Assembly: GCA_002722155.1 (NCBI GenBank)
Contig: PBKS01000019.1
Coordinates: 1-60,686 of the forward strand
Direction: 5' to 3'
Length of the DNA stretch: 60,686 nt
DNA from: Chloroflexota bacterium
GTDB taxonomy: Bacteria > Chloroflexota > Dehalococcoidia > Lucifugimonadales > UBA826
The position numbers and the translations under genes were made by a program. Below, piece after piece: positions 25,383 through 34,836 of this stretch (positions are counted from its first letter, which is position 1; each line of letters opens with the position of its first letter). The notes under the pieces are model-generated. The model did not search any database. It was not told where the DNA came from and saw nothing but the letters and a program-made list of their open reading frames with translations.

Positions 25383-26307
25383 ATGTTCGCATCCTAGATC
25401 TGACTTTCTCCGCTAGTTGAGTCGGTTGTCTTTCAAAGCCGTGAGTAGCGCCAGGATATACGTTTAGTGTCGATGGGTTTCCAGATGCGAACCACCTTGA
25501 ATGCATAAATAAGGTGTCGTCTAAAAGTGGGTCAAGGGTGCCAACGGTAAAAAGAGCAGGTGCTAATTCATGTAAAGGAGCGTAAAGAGGTGATACGTCA
25601 GGATCCATTCTATCTTCATTCTGCAAATAATGGTCAAAAAACCAATTCATTGTTGGGGTACTTAGCACTAAATTACGGTCTCCCCATAGTCTGAGGCTCG
25701 GACTGCCCGACATGTCATATACCCCATACACTAAATTAGCACCTGAAAATTCAGAATAACCATGTTTATCTCGCATGCGGATCATAGTAGAAACAGATAG
25801 ATGACCTCCAGCCGATTCTCCTCCGATTGCGATTTTTTCTGTGCCGAATTCTTTCATAGCATTGTCAATGACCCACATCGCTACCGATTCACAGTCGTCC
25901 TGAGCAGCCGGATAAGGATGTTCTGGAGCAAGACGATAATCGACAGAAATAACCGCGGCGTTACAATCACTCATGATTTCCTCTAAATCATCATCACGAT
26001 GGTGTGCTCTACCCAACACCCATCCTCCTCCGTGGATATGAAGATAAACCCCATTTATTTGATCTTCTGGTATAAAAGCTCTTACTGTTACAGTCCCTTC
26101 AGAACCCTGTATTTCTCTCTCAATTGCTTTATCTGACAGAACAGGTTTCACATAACGTCCGGTTCCTTCTTCCTGTTCCTTTCTAACTTGCACTATATCT
26201 CTTTCATAGAGCGGTGGATAATCAGCTAACTCTTTCTCTAAATTGGCTACAAAATCCCTTACCTCCCTTTGCATTTCCACCGTATAAAAAATATTCTCTT
26301 CTTGCAT
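25357..26307 (-). CDS. alpha/beta hydrolase, hormone-sensitive-lipase family
   Basis: A 316-residue carboxylesterase. The oxyanion motif HGGGW lies at 92-96, the nucleophile Ser165 in GGESAGG, Asp in GTLDPLLDD and His in GATHGFER. This is the family IV (HSL/Aes) layout for short acyl esters. No signal peptide. ATG 26307 is preferred to GTG 26316 since agaggtg then lies upstream at a usable distance. The tail overlaps the convergent MFS gene. Confidence 0.9.
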   Translation of the reverse strand: MQEENIFYTVEMQREVRDFVANLEKELADYPPLYERDIVQVRKEQEEGTGRYVKPVLSDKAIEREIQGSEGTVTVRAFIPEDQINGVYLHIHGGGWVLGRAHHRDDDLEEIMSDCNAAVISVDYRLAPEHPYPAAQDDCESVAMWVIDNAMKEFGTEKIAIGGESAGGHLSVSTMIRMRDKHGYSEFSGANLVYGVYDMSGSPSLRLWGDRNLVLSTPTMNWFFDHYLQNEDRMDPDVSPLYAPLHELAPALFTVGTLDPLLDDTLFMHSRWFASGNPSTLNVYPGATHGFERQPTQLAEKVRSRMRTFISESFQS

Positions 26308-26346
26308 TAATAACACCTCTCCGAAATATCATTGGATCATCTGAAT

Positions 26347-27609
26347 TTATTTCCTGATATGCCCATTCCCTAAAACTACCCATTTATAAGATGTGATTTC
26401 CTTCAATCCCATAGGGCCTCTTGCATGCATCTTATTAGTACTTATAGCCACCTCAGCTCCTAATCCCAATTGACCACCATCATTGAATCTTGTAGAAGCG
26501 TTTACCATAACGGCACTAGCATCAACTTCTCTGACAAACCTGTCGGCAGTTGAGTAGTTGTTGGTAATAATGGCTTCAGAATGCCCTGTACCATGATTTT
26601 CAATGTGATTAATGGCCTCATCTACCGAATCTACAACTTTCACTCCAGCTACCAAAGACAAATGTTCAGTATCCCAGTCCTCTTCATTCACCGGAACCAA
26701 TTTAATATCCTCTCGAGGGCCGAGCAAAGATAGTGCCTTTGTATCGCATCTAAGTTCAACACCGTCCACGGCCAAAATTTCCGCCATTCGAGGCAAATAG
26801 TCAGGTGCGAGAGAAGAATGAACCAAAACCGTATCTAAAGCGTTACATACTGATGGTCTCTGAACTTTAGCGTTTCGAACAATTTTTACAGCCATATCCA
26901 AGCAAGCTTGCTCATCTACGTAGGTATGGCAAACTCCAATTCCTCCAGTAATTGACGGCATCGTGGATTCATTTCCAACCATATTTACTAAATCTTGCCC
27001 ACCTCTCGGTACCATCAAATCAATATATTGATCCAGTTTCAACATTTCTGAAACTAAACTTCTGTCAGCGCTCTGTACAATTTGAACAGAGTCTTTGGGT
27101 AGATCTAGCTTGGATATCACATTTCTTATGACCTTGGCCAAAACCTGATTTGAATAAAATGCTTCACTCCCTCCTCTCAAAATTACAGAATTACCTGATT
27201 TGAGGCACAAAATAGATATATCTACCGTGACGTTAGGCCGACTCTCATATATAACTCCAATCACACCCAAGGGAACTCTCTTCCGTCCTACCTGAAGACC
27301 GTTAGGCATAGTCTTCATTTCAATCATTTCTCCCACTGGATCATCCAAATTGGCCACCTTTAAGGCATCGGACGACATCGACCTCAACGATTCAGTGGTG
27401 ATAGTCAACCGATCTAACATAGCCTCCGATAATCCTTTTTCCTTACCCTTGACTATATCTTTTGAATTCTCTGAAATGATCTCTGTCTCTGAATCAATCA
27501 AAGCTTTCGCGATTTCTTCAATAGCCAGATTCCTGTTCACACCGGAGGAAGCCGCAAGTTTTCTAGAAGCCAATTTAGCGGCTCTACCTAAATCTTCCAT
27601 GGTTTTCAA
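26347..27609 (-). CDS. proA: gamma-glutamyl phosphate reductase
   Basis: A 420-residue NADPH-dependent enzyme that reduces gamma-glutamyl phosphate to glutamate semialdehyde, second step of proline synthesis. Family features: PLGVIGVIYESRPNVTVD, LKSGNSVILRGGSEA, GGIGVCHTYVD (the catalytic Cys region) and RFNDGGQLGLGAEVAISTN. Start TTG 27609 is chosen because ggagg is 7 nt upstream; ATG 27600 would place it 16 nt away. It follows proB by 24 nt in a proBA operon. The normal length and intact motifs suggest it is functional. Confidence 0.96.
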   Translation of the reverse strand: MKTMEDLGRAAKLASRKLAASSGVNRNLAIEEIAKALIDSETEIISENSKDIVKGKEKGLSEAMLDRLTITTESLRSMSSDALKVANLDDPVGEMIEMKTMPNGLQVGRKRVPLGVIGVIYESRPNVTVDISILCLKSGNSVILRGGSEAFYSNQVLAKVIRNVISKLDLPKDSVQIVQSADRSLVSEMLKLDQYIDLMVPRGGQDLVNMVGNESTMPSITGGIGVCHTYVDEQACLDMAVKIVRNAKVQRPSVCNALDTVLVHSSLAPDYLPRMAEILAVDGVELRCDTKALSLLGPREDIKLVPVNEEDWDTEHLSLVAGVKVVDSVDEAINHIENHGTGHSEAIITNNYSTADRFVREVDASAVMVNASTRFNDGGQLGLGAEVAISTNKMHARGPMGLKEITSYKWVVLGNGHIRK

Positions 27610-27633
27610 GGAAGCACCTCCATTTCCAAGATT

Positions 27634-28773
27634 TCAATCATTTAACAACATAACCATATTATCTCTATGAATCACTTCATCGCCGTAATGATGCCCAAGA
27701 ATTTTCTCTATCAGATCTGAATTTAAACCCTGTATTTTACGTAGGTCGGGCGACCCATAATTACTGATTCCAGCCGCGATATTATTTTCGTTCTCGTCTC
27801 TAATATAAACGATATCTCCTCTTTCAAACTTTCCCATGCACCCCAAAACCCCGGCCGGTAAAAGGCTAGTTTTACTAGCCTTCAATGCCGAAACTGCCCC
27901 TTGGTCGATTTTTATATGACTCTTGTTAGATAAACCACTTAACATCCATCTTTTTCTACTTTCTAATTTGGATACTGAGGTCTTAAACAAAGTGCCAATT
28001 TTCTCTCCTTTCGACAGACGTGAAATAACAGAATCCTTCATTCCATTGGCAATAACAACATCTACCCCAGATGCTGTTGCAAGCTGTGCAGCTTGTATTT
28101 TGGTTACCATACCCCCACGACCCCTTATGTCGGATGAAGGGCCCGCATACTGATTCACTTTGTCATCTATTTTTTCAACCACAGAGATAAGTTGCGCATC
28201 CTTGTGAATATTGGGATCTTTTGTATACATACCTTCTACACTACCTAATATCACAAGTAGATCGGCATCAATGAGGTTCGCTACCAAGGCAGACAATGTG
28301 TCATTATCCCCGAACACCTCACCTTCGAGTTCTTCCACGGCCACGACATCATTTTCATTTATTACGGGAACTACCCCATTAACTAAAAGGGAAAGCAGGG
28401 TGTTCCTCAAATTCAAGTATCCAAGCCTATCATTAACGTCTCTTCTGGACAGCAATGCCTGAGCGGTTGGAATCCCATGAATGGCAAAAGCTTCCTCATA
28501 TAAATGCATCAACCGGCCTTGGCCAACCGCTGCCAAAACCTGTCTATCTGGCAGAGCCGAACTTTTTCCTAAACTCTTCATTGCTCCTCTACCAGCAGCC
28601 ACTGCACCCGAGGATACTAAGATCATTTCTCTTCCGACCTTTGAAAGATCAGAAATCTGAGAAACAAGGTTCTCTATAAATACCTCATCCAATTCATCAC
28701 TTCCGCCCGTAAGTATATTAGTTCCTGCTTTAACTATGATTCGTCTGTATTTATAGTTTTCTTTAGAAGTCAT
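27634..28773 (-). CDS. proB: glutamate 5-kinase
   Basis: A 379-residue kinase that phosphorylates glutamate for proline synthesis. The amino-acid-kinase domain starts RRIIVKAGTNILTGG and includes MILVSSGAVAAGRG, VPVINENDVV, FGDNDTLSALVA and GRGGMVTKIQAA. The C-terminal ~95 residues form a PUA domain (KIDQGAVSALKAS, GVLGCMGKFERGDIVYIRD), as in E. coli ProB. ATG 28773 has no clear ribosome site. Upstream of proA; feedback inhibition by proline is expected from the family. Confidence 0.96.
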   Translation of the reverse strand: MTSKENYKYRRIIVKAGTNILTGGSDELDEVFIENLVSQISDLSKVGREMILVSSGAVAAGRGAMKSLGKSSALPDRQVLAAVGQGRLMHLYEEAFAIHGIPTAQALLSRRDVNDRLGYLNLRNTLLSLLVNGVVPVINENDVVAVEELEGEVFGDNDTLSALVANLIDADLLVILGSVEGMYTKDPNIHKDAQLISVVEKIDDKVNQYAGPSSDIRGRGGMVTKIQAAQLATASGVDVVIANGMKDSVISRLSKGEKIGTLFKTSVSKLESRKRWMLSGLSNKSHIKIDQGAVSALKASKTSLLPAGVLGCMGKFERGDIVYIRDENENNIAAGISNYGSPDLRKIQGLNSDLIEKILGHHYGDEVIHRDNMVMLLND

Positions 28774-28864
28774 TGTTTTTGGAATAATTACTCAACCATT
28801 TCTTGTTGGCATTCAAATACAATATCACCAAAGCATTTTTAGCAGCTTTATGAGAACTAAGAAC

Positions 28865-29902
28865 TCACCAACTAGGATTTACATCAGAGGCGTCATTATT
28901 CGTTAACCTTTTTTGATTCTCCCCTTTGCTATCCATGATGAAAATATCGTAGTCCCCATCCAGGTCAGATACAAATGCAATATTCTTTCCATCGGGCGAC
29001 CAAACAGGTTGGAAATCAATCTTGTCATTTTGAGTTAATCGAATCTGATTATTTCCACTACTATCCATCACATAAATTTCTGGATTTCCATCCCTTTCTG
29101 AAACAAACAATATCTGTCTTCCATCGGGTGACCAAGAAATATCAGATTCCCTGCCTTCTGTATCAGTCAACTGATACATTCCCATTCCGGAATCCTCCTC
29201 CAATTCACATAATCCATCTTCAACTTTCTTTTCAATCACATAAATGTCTGGATTTCCTGCGCGATCAGATATAAAGGCCAACTTTTTGTTGTCTGGGGAC
29301 CACCGAGCACCACTGTCGTTCCCACAACTCACTTGCCTCTGATTAACACCATCAGGATTTCTATCATGAATACCCGGATTCAATGGATCTGAAGATGAAA
29401 ACACAACCGAATCACCATCTGAAGACCAATCTCCAACCTCATCCGATTGAACATCCGACAGGCGAGGTTTTTGGGATTGAGTCAAGTCACTAACATGTAC
29501 ATACGACTCTTTCCCCACTTGACCAGCAGCGTAAGCCAATCGAGAACTATCAGGGCTCCAACGTGGTGTAACAAAAGTACCTAAACCAGAACTTATACTT
29601 ATTTTCTCTCCCTCTTTTAATTTCATCACCTCAATTCCCACATTTGAATCCTTGGAATCCTTTCTTATAGAAAATGCAATTAATTTTCTATTTGGGGATA
29701 AAATAGGTTTCTCCTCGGCGAACGGACTATCAGTCAAATTAATCTCCTCTTCTGCATTTGGGTCAGATGAATAGATATCCCATTGACCATCACGGTCCGA
29801 AGCAAAATAGATAACTTCACTTCCGGAACCACACGCACAAAATACCGACAGTAGAAGAGTAGAGAATAAAACCCCTATGGTTTGTCTTGTTGTTAGGTTC
29901 AT
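28865..29902 (-). CDS. TolB-like WD40/PD40 propeller lipoprotein
   Basis: A 345-residue exported protein. A signal peptide with a lipobox-like end (LLLSVFCACGSG) suggests lipidation. Six or so PD40 blades follow, each with an SPDG/SPDN-type turn: WSPDSSRLAYAA, WSPDNKKLAFISDRAGNPDIY, WSPDGRQILFVSERDGNPEIY and WSPDGKNIAFVSDLDGDYDIF. In Gram-negative bacteria TolB works with Pal, but no tol-pal genes are near. Similar stand-alone propellers are common in Chloroflexota. ATG 29902; ribosome site weak. Confidence 0.85.
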   Translation of the reverse strand: MNLTTRQTIGVLFSTLLLSVFCACGSGSEVIYFASDRDGQWDIYSSDPNAEEEINLTDSPFAEEKPILSPNRKLIAFSIRKDSKDSNVGIEVMKLKEGEKISISSGLGTFVTPRWSPDSSRLAYAAGQVGKESYVHVSDLTQSQKPRLSDVQSDEVGDWSSDGDSVVFSSSDPLNPGIHDRNPDGVNQRQVSCGNDSGARWSPDNKKLAFISDRAGNPDIYVIEKKVEDGLCELEEDSGMGMYQLTDTEGRESDISWSPDGRQILFVSERDGNPEIYVMDSSGNNQIRLTQNDKIDFQPVWSPDGKNIAFVSDLDGDYDIFIMDSKGENQKRLTNNDASDVNPSW

Positions 29903-30072
29903 ACCGAGATTTTACCCACCAAACAATTGAAGGGCCACAGGTTTCCAACCTTCATTCAGGGCAAAACCCATATTACTTCGGAGGCCAATCTGAAAACAGG
30001 TTTACTTTATTACCCATTCAATTTCACCTATTTGTTATTGAGGGATCCTGGTTTGATCACGATATGATGATT

Positions 30073-30234
30073 CTATAATGCATTCTCTACTACTCTTTTA
30101 GGTGGAGCTACATCTTTAAGTTCCGGGATTACTCTCTCACCAATCAATTTTATGGAACGCATTAGTTTTTCATGCTTGATTACTCCCGACATCATCCACA
30201 GACTGATGTTGGTTATTCCGGCATTGTTGCCTTT
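30073..30234 (-). pseudogene. C-terminal remnant of a luciferase-like monooxygenase
   Basis: On the minus strand this stretch reads GNNAGITNISLWMMSGVIKH, then EKLMRSIKLIGERVIPELKD and a short tail to TAG. It is the typical last ~50 residues of a luciferase-like (LLM) flavin or F420 monooxygenase, where a 'hExvmRSieLfGeeVIP' helix ends the barrel. A stop (TAA 30235-30237) cuts the frame upstream, and the GH-like gene ends 25 nt beyond it, so the rest of the enzyme is gone. It is a decay product of a duplicated or recombined LLM gene; an intact LLM gene is at 53958. Confidence 0.7.
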
Positions 30235-30259
30235 TTATTTGTTCTATTTTCTCAAAAAA

Positions 30260-31894
30260 TCACTTACTATCTATACCTGATGAAAATCCAGGTCCACCTG
30301 CAGCCACATATCCATTGCTCTCCCCACTGTTCCACCGACTAGCCCAAAAAGAAAACAACTTAGTATCGGTACTATTAAACTTAAATCTTACTGGTCTTCC
30401 AGATAATTGCCTTAGATCGTTTACGCCTGCCCATTTGACCATTTGCTTGCTTGAATCACAACTCAGAGTTATACAATTGTCAGCAGTATAAGGGCGAATA
30501 ACAGTTCCGTAACTATCTAGTATTTCTACCTCAAGCTTCCCTCTGCTTGAATCACAATTTACAAATAGATAATTTCCCGAAAATTTGACTGGGTGAGTGA
30601 CCAAAGATGCCCCAGAACGGCCACTATCCATGGAAGCAAATCCATCTCTCCGTAACGTTGCCAACCCTGTCGCCCCACCTGAATACATTGCATTTGAACG
30701 ACGATGAGACCCTACCGTGTTACCTTTCAGCTTTGGGGACAGACCCGACCAAGCACCATAGTAAAAATGCAGTCTGTCCTTAACAATCAAACAGGTGCCT
30801 CCAGCAGCATGTATATAACCCTTGTCCCAAGCGGCATTATTCCTTTCCGATCGTATGAATTCCTCAGTAGAACCTCTGTCCCAATGAAATCCATCCCGAC
30901 TAAAAGCGATTTTTAGATCATTAGTCTTCGGTACGCCTATCTCCTCAGCCATCGGATTGGGTGGACCGCAATAGATAGCAAAAAGACCGAGCATCAAGCT
31001 TTCATAGGCATTTGCATTGATATCATACAACTGGGGTTCATCCCCAATTAAAGGGTCTATTTCATCCCTGTAATCAGACCATGCCCACATTGACGGGTCT
31101 TGTGGAGACCACTGAGAACCGGTCCTAAAACTATCTCTTTCTATGTACGAGCGAGTTCGGACATCACTAAAACGATGGTTTTCTTTCGAGCTGTGCGAAT
31201 GGTGAGTTCTCAGACTAAAAACCCATTTCTTCAAAAAAGGATTGTAGAAGAACGTGGAATTATCTCCCATTGGCCCTGTAATGGTAGGTTCTCCCCAGTG
31301 AATGCCGTCCTCAGAGACATACACTTCACCTATTTCTTCAATTTCATTTTTCCTGAAGAACTGCAACATCTTGTACCTTTCTTCATCCTTATCAGCATGC
31401 TCATCTAACCAGACACAACACCCATCACGTAAATAACCTTTCCTAATCGGTAGAACTAAATTTGTCCCGGAAACCACATCCAACTGAGGCCTGACCCAGT
31501 TGATACCATCATCACTGGTAGCATATCCGGTACTGCGCATCCAGCCGGCGTGATACCACATCTTAAAAACTTTCTCTCTTGAATCCCACCAGACCCCATC
31601 ATTGAAAGGAGCTGCAACTGGACATTCTCCTTGATCTTTCTCTGCCGCGGTTTCAGGGACCAACACAGGATTTTTGGAACTTTTTTGAGCACTGTAAAAG
31701 GCCCTATTCATGGAAGTCTCATAAATAAGGAAATCGTCTACAAACAACTGACGACCAATATCAATCGGATAAACACCGTCAGCAGGAGGCAAAAGTTCAA
31801 TTGGTAGCTTTGTCCCTCTACCATTAAATTCAAGCATTGGTGGCCAATTGGAAGGTTTTACTAATCCGTTATACAAAGAGAATATCCTTTTCAA
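30260..31894 (-). CDS. glycosyl hydrolase family 32/43-like beta-propeller protein
   Basis: A 544-residue protein with IDIGRQLFVDDFLI near the start, and repeated W/F-x-x-DG-x-x-W segments (TSDDGINWVRP, VSEDGIHWGEP, FSRDGFHWDRG) typical of five-bladed propellers annotated as GH32/GH43-like. The C-terminal ~110 residues (LVTHPVKFSGNYLFVNCD ... GRPVRFKF) look like a beta-sandwich. No signal peptide, so the substrate may be handled inside the cell. The start is uncertain: TTG 31894 gives the full frame. The nearest genes are MFS carriers. Catalytic acids are not assigned. Confidence 0.7.
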   Translation of the reverse strand: MKRIFSLYNGLVKPSNWPPMLEFNGRGTKLPIELLPPADGVYPIDIGRQLFVDDFLIYETSMNRAFYSAQKSSKNPVLVPETAAEKDQGECPVAAPFNDGVWWDSREKVFKMWYHAGWMRSTGYATSDDGINWVRPQLDVVSGTNLVLPIRKGYLRDGCCVWLDEHADKDEERYKMLQFFRKNEIEEIGEVYVSEDGIHWGEPTITGPMGDNSTFFYNPFLKKWVFSLRTHHSHSSKENHRFSDVRTRSYIERDSFRTGSQWSPQDPSMWAWSDYRDEIDPLIGDEPQLYDINANAYESLMLGLFAIYCGPPNPMAEEIGVPKTNDLKIAFSRDGFHWDRGSTEEFIRSERNNAAWDKGYIHAAGGTCLIVKDRLHFYYGAWSGLSPKLKGNTVGSHRRSNAMYSGGATGLATLRRDGFASMDSGRSGASLVTHPVKFSGNYLFVNCDSSRGKLEVEILDSYGTVIRPYTADNCITLSCDSSKQMVKWAGVNDLRQLSGRPVRFKFNSTDTKLFSFWASRWNSGESNGYVAAGGPGFSSGIDSK

Positions 31895-31985
31895 GACCTG
31901 AAAAATAAACCGAATTTCAATTTAATACCCGAGGAGCAAAATTTTCATATAACCACCACAGTGAAATTATAAGCCTCAACTACAA

Positions 31986-33266
31986 TTATTCAGAAGTCCG
32001 TTCAACCACACACTGTTCATATTGGACTCTTGGATTAACAGGCTTGTCAGCCATAATGAATACCACCGCTCCTACAAGCATCAACGAAACACCTGTCCAC
32101 CATGCCGGATCATATGATCCAGTACTGTCCACAACATATCCAGCTGCAGGAGCACCGAAAGAACCTACAAACAAAGTAATCGGCATAACAAAACCTCGAA
32201 TACTGCCTAGATTGGCCCTTCCGAAATAGTCGGCCCAAATGTAATTTTGTGTAAATGAATTAATCCCTATTCCTAGGCCGAATATTGCCATTGACCAAAA
32301 CATTAACCAAAACCCATATGCGTATATTGACATAATACTTGCCAAAGCCAACATCAAAAATGCAGAAGCCCCTATGAATTTGGGTTTTAAGTGCCTCACC
32401 AACATCCCTCCTCCGAAACTGCCCACGCCAGCACAAACAGCATCGAAGGCTGTAGCGAGTGAAACTAAGGTAGGATCCAAACCCCTGTCCATAAAAGCCG
32501 GTATTCTATGTAATGCTAAAGTTAATATCCCCAAGGATAGGATAGAAAACGCTATCGTCAGAAACCACATGCTCTTGGTTTTTATTGCCTGACTTAGAGT
32601 CCAGGAAAATTCTTCGTTAAAGTCTTCCGCTTCCATGCCAGAAAAACAATCTCCATCAGGAAGCAATCCCATATCTTCAGGCTGTCTCCTTACGAAAATA
32701 ACCGACAAAGGAACAACAATCATTACCCCAACGATAGCCAAAATAACCCAAGCCGTATTCCAGGTATACCTGTCTATAAAAATTTGAGTAAGTGGCACAA
32801 AAATCAATGCCCCGAGAGAAATCCCCACAGCGGTAAATGCCAGTGCTTTTCCTCTGTTCCTAACGAACCACTTTGACGGCGGGACTGAAGTAATCAAAGC
32901 TCCTGGGCCACTCATCCCAACCAAACCCATCACTGAAAATAGAACCATAAGGTGCCATGCCTCCTGAATATACGCAAGACACGCCATACAAAGAGCAGTA
33001 ATTATCGTTGAAGCCGCAAGTATCCATCGAGCACCATACTGATCCAATAATCTACCTATAATTGGACTTGTTGCTGCGCTTGAAATGCTCCTAAATGTAG
33101 AGGCCCACCCAAAAGAAGCACGGCCAATATCCAACTGTTCACCCATCGGTTTAATAAATAAACCAAAATTTAGTGACCCCATTCCCATGCTAACCGCGCT
33201 GGCAACAGCCATGACCACGACTACTATCCACCCATAAAAAATCCTAGGTTGTCTTGTAAATTTGAT
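31986..33266 (-). CDS. MFS transporter (OFA-like), probable AUC start
   Basis: A 12-helix carrier of 426 residues. Starting at the first usual codon (GTG 33218 or ATG 33212) would remove the conserved beginning of this family. The frame upstream reads IKFTRQPRIFYGWIVV, exactly the FYGW start seen in the MFS proteins at 24117 and 34677. A stop (TAA 33267-33269) directly precedes ATC 33264-33266, which has aggag 8 nt upstream. So either ATC initiates or an ATG was mutated. The loop GRLLDQYGARWIL confirms the MFS. A 14 bp palindrome lies at 33321-33334. Confidence 0.82.
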   Translation of the reverse strand: MKFTRQPRIFYGWIVVVVMAVASAVSMGMGSLNFGLFIKPMGEQLDIGRASFGWASTFRSISSAATSPIIGRLLDQYGARWILAASTIITALCMACLAYIQEAWHLMVLFSVMGLVGMSGPGALITSVPPSKWFVRNRGKALAFTAVGISLGALIFVPLTQIFIDRYTWNTAWVILAIVGVMIVVPLSVIFVRRQPEDMGLLPDGDCFSGMEAEDFNEEFSWTLSQAIKTKSMWFLTIAFSILSLGILTLALHRIPAFMDRGLDPTLVSLATAFDAVCAGVGSFGGGMLVRHLKPKFIGASAFLMLALASIMSIYAYGFWLMFWSMAIFGLGIGINSFTQNYIWADYFGRANLGSIRGFVMPITLFVGSFGAPAAGYVVDSTGSYDPAWWTGVSLMLVGAVVFIMADKPVNPRVQYEQCVVERTSE

Positions 33267-33320
33267 TTAGAAGTCTCCTAAAAACCTAAAATGGCCCCGC
33301 CGTTATGCTCTGACCGTGAG

Positions 33321-33334
33321 CAGTGTTAACACTG
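33321..33334. promoter_or_regulatory. 14 bp perfect palindrome upstream of an MFS gene
   Basis: CAGTGTTAACACTG equals its own reverse complement. It lies ~55 nt upstream of the MFS start and just upstream of a -10-like CATAAC (33300-33305) on the minus strand. This is a typical place for a repressor operator (GntR- or LacI-type size). The preceding gene is another MFS in the same direction, so the site probably controls the 33266 gene. Confidence 0.5.
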
Positions 33335-33378
33335 TTCCTTCATGAAACTAATCTGATGAAAAGAAAATTTACAGCCTA

Positions 33379-34677
33379 TTAAGAAAGAGTAGGAGCAAGC
33401 ACTTTATTGTATCGATACGAATATTTTTTTTCCTTTACACTGAAGGACGCCAGGCTTGCAAAAACCAGTGTCGCCCCTGCAATAGCAAAAGGTATCTCGT
33501 AGGAGCCAGTCAGGGCCTGAAGTTCTCCTGCGACAAGTACTGACAACGCCCCCCCAATTTGATGGGCCATATTAGACATGCCATTTAGCATGCCCAAATT
33601 TTTCCCCCCATATATATCAGCTACAAGCGATGAAGTCACGGAGACTGTGGCTATCCAAGACATCCCTGCTATGAAAGCAAATGCCCACATCCCAGTTGTT
33701 CCTCCAATGCTTAACAGAGTTAAATAAGCAATTCCGCGTAAGGCATATGTAGAGCCCAAAACTTTGTTTTGACTAAAGTGTTGTGACAATATCCCTGCAG
33801 ACAACACTCCTACAGAATTCAACAACATCATTACACCAAAAATCGACGCAGCAGTGATTTTCGGCACTCCTTGATCTTCTGCATATGGAACAAAATGTAC
33901 CGATAGAATGTTAGTAGTGATGCCACAAACCAGATAAGCGGCGGATAACTGCCAGAATGGAGAAGTTGATAAGGCTTCCTTCCACCTCTTGGTGAACAGC
34001 GGCCCTACCATTTGCACCTTTTCAACGACATCTTCATTGTTTTGACCCGTTGAATCATCCATTTCACTATCAGGAATCTTACCCAATGGGTCATCTCTCA
34101 GAAAAAGTGAAGCTAAAGGCACAGCCATAAACAAAATCACTGCGGACACTACAAGGAAAGCCGTCCTCCAATCGAAAGTCTCAATCAAAAATGCAGAAAA
34201 CGGCGCGAAAAGAAAAGGTCCTATGGAACCTCCGGTTGCAGACAAACTCATAACCAATCCTCTACGCCTGTAGAACCACTTTGCCAATAGTGAATGGATG
34301 GTTACGAAGGAAACACCGCTAGCAGCAAAACTGCCAAATATGCCATAAATTAAAATAAAAGCGGAAATAGAGTTAACTCTACTGAGGAAAACAACGGATA
34401 TGCCGACCATTGCCAAGGCTATTGATATCACCAACCTCCCACCATATTTATCGAAGAGATAGCCCATTACCAAAAAAGACATAGCTCCCACAAATATCCC
34501 AAGTGAAAGCACCCTAGTAATGTCGTTTCGACTCCATTGCATATCGGCCTCCATAGGAGTGACGAAAACCCCCATACTGGACCTAACTCCCGAGGTGGAC
34601 ACCACTATAAAAAAGCAAACCGCGAGGACTAGCCACCCGTAATATATTTTCGGAGTCTCTCTATCCCATTTACTCAA
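33379..34677 (-). CDS. MFS transporter (OFA/monocarboxylate-like)
   Basis: A 432-residue 12-helix carrier beginning MSKWDRETPKIYYGWLVLAV. It has the MFS loop GYLFDKYGGRLVI, the family's WFYRRRGLVMSLSATGGSIG in helix 4-5, and a long central acidic loop (DDSTGQNNEDVVEK). Probably exports or imports a small organic acid. Start TTG 34677, with weak aggt upstream; no ATG exists in the right place. It is divergent from the SMP-30 gene at 34837 and upstream of the second MFS, suggesting a duplicated transporter pair. Confidence 0.88.
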   Translation of the reverse strand: MSKWDRETPKIYYGWLVLAVCFFIVVSTSGVRSSMGVFVTPMEADMQWSRNDITRVLSLGIFVGAMSFLVMGYLFDKYGGRLVISIALAMVGISVVFLSRVNSISAFILIYGIFGSFAASGVSFVTIHSLLAKWFYRRRGLVMSLSATGGSIGPFLFAPFSAFLIETFDWRTAFLVVSAVILFMAVPLASLFLRDDPLGKIPDSEMDDSTGQNNEDVVEKVQMVGPLFTKRWKEALSTSPFWQLSAAYLVCGITTNILSVHFVPYAEDQGVPKITAASIFGVMMLLNSVGVLSAGILSQHFSQNKVLGSTYALRGIAYLTLLSIGGTTGMWAFAFIAGMSWIATVSVTSSLVADIYGGKNLGMLNGMSNMAHQIGGALSVLVAGELQALTGSYEIPFAIAGATLVFASLASFSVKEKKYSYRYNKVLAPTLS

Positions 34678-34836
34678 ACTATTTTTACCTACACCTATCC
34701 TGAGCTTGCCGTAGTCGGCTATTTAGATAAAATTAGATTGCCTTACCTATAGAAAAGTTTCAACATAAAAGGAGTCTCTATCCAATTCTCGCCTCGCCCA
34801 GCCGAACGACTTATCAAAACATAGGAACACAATTTC

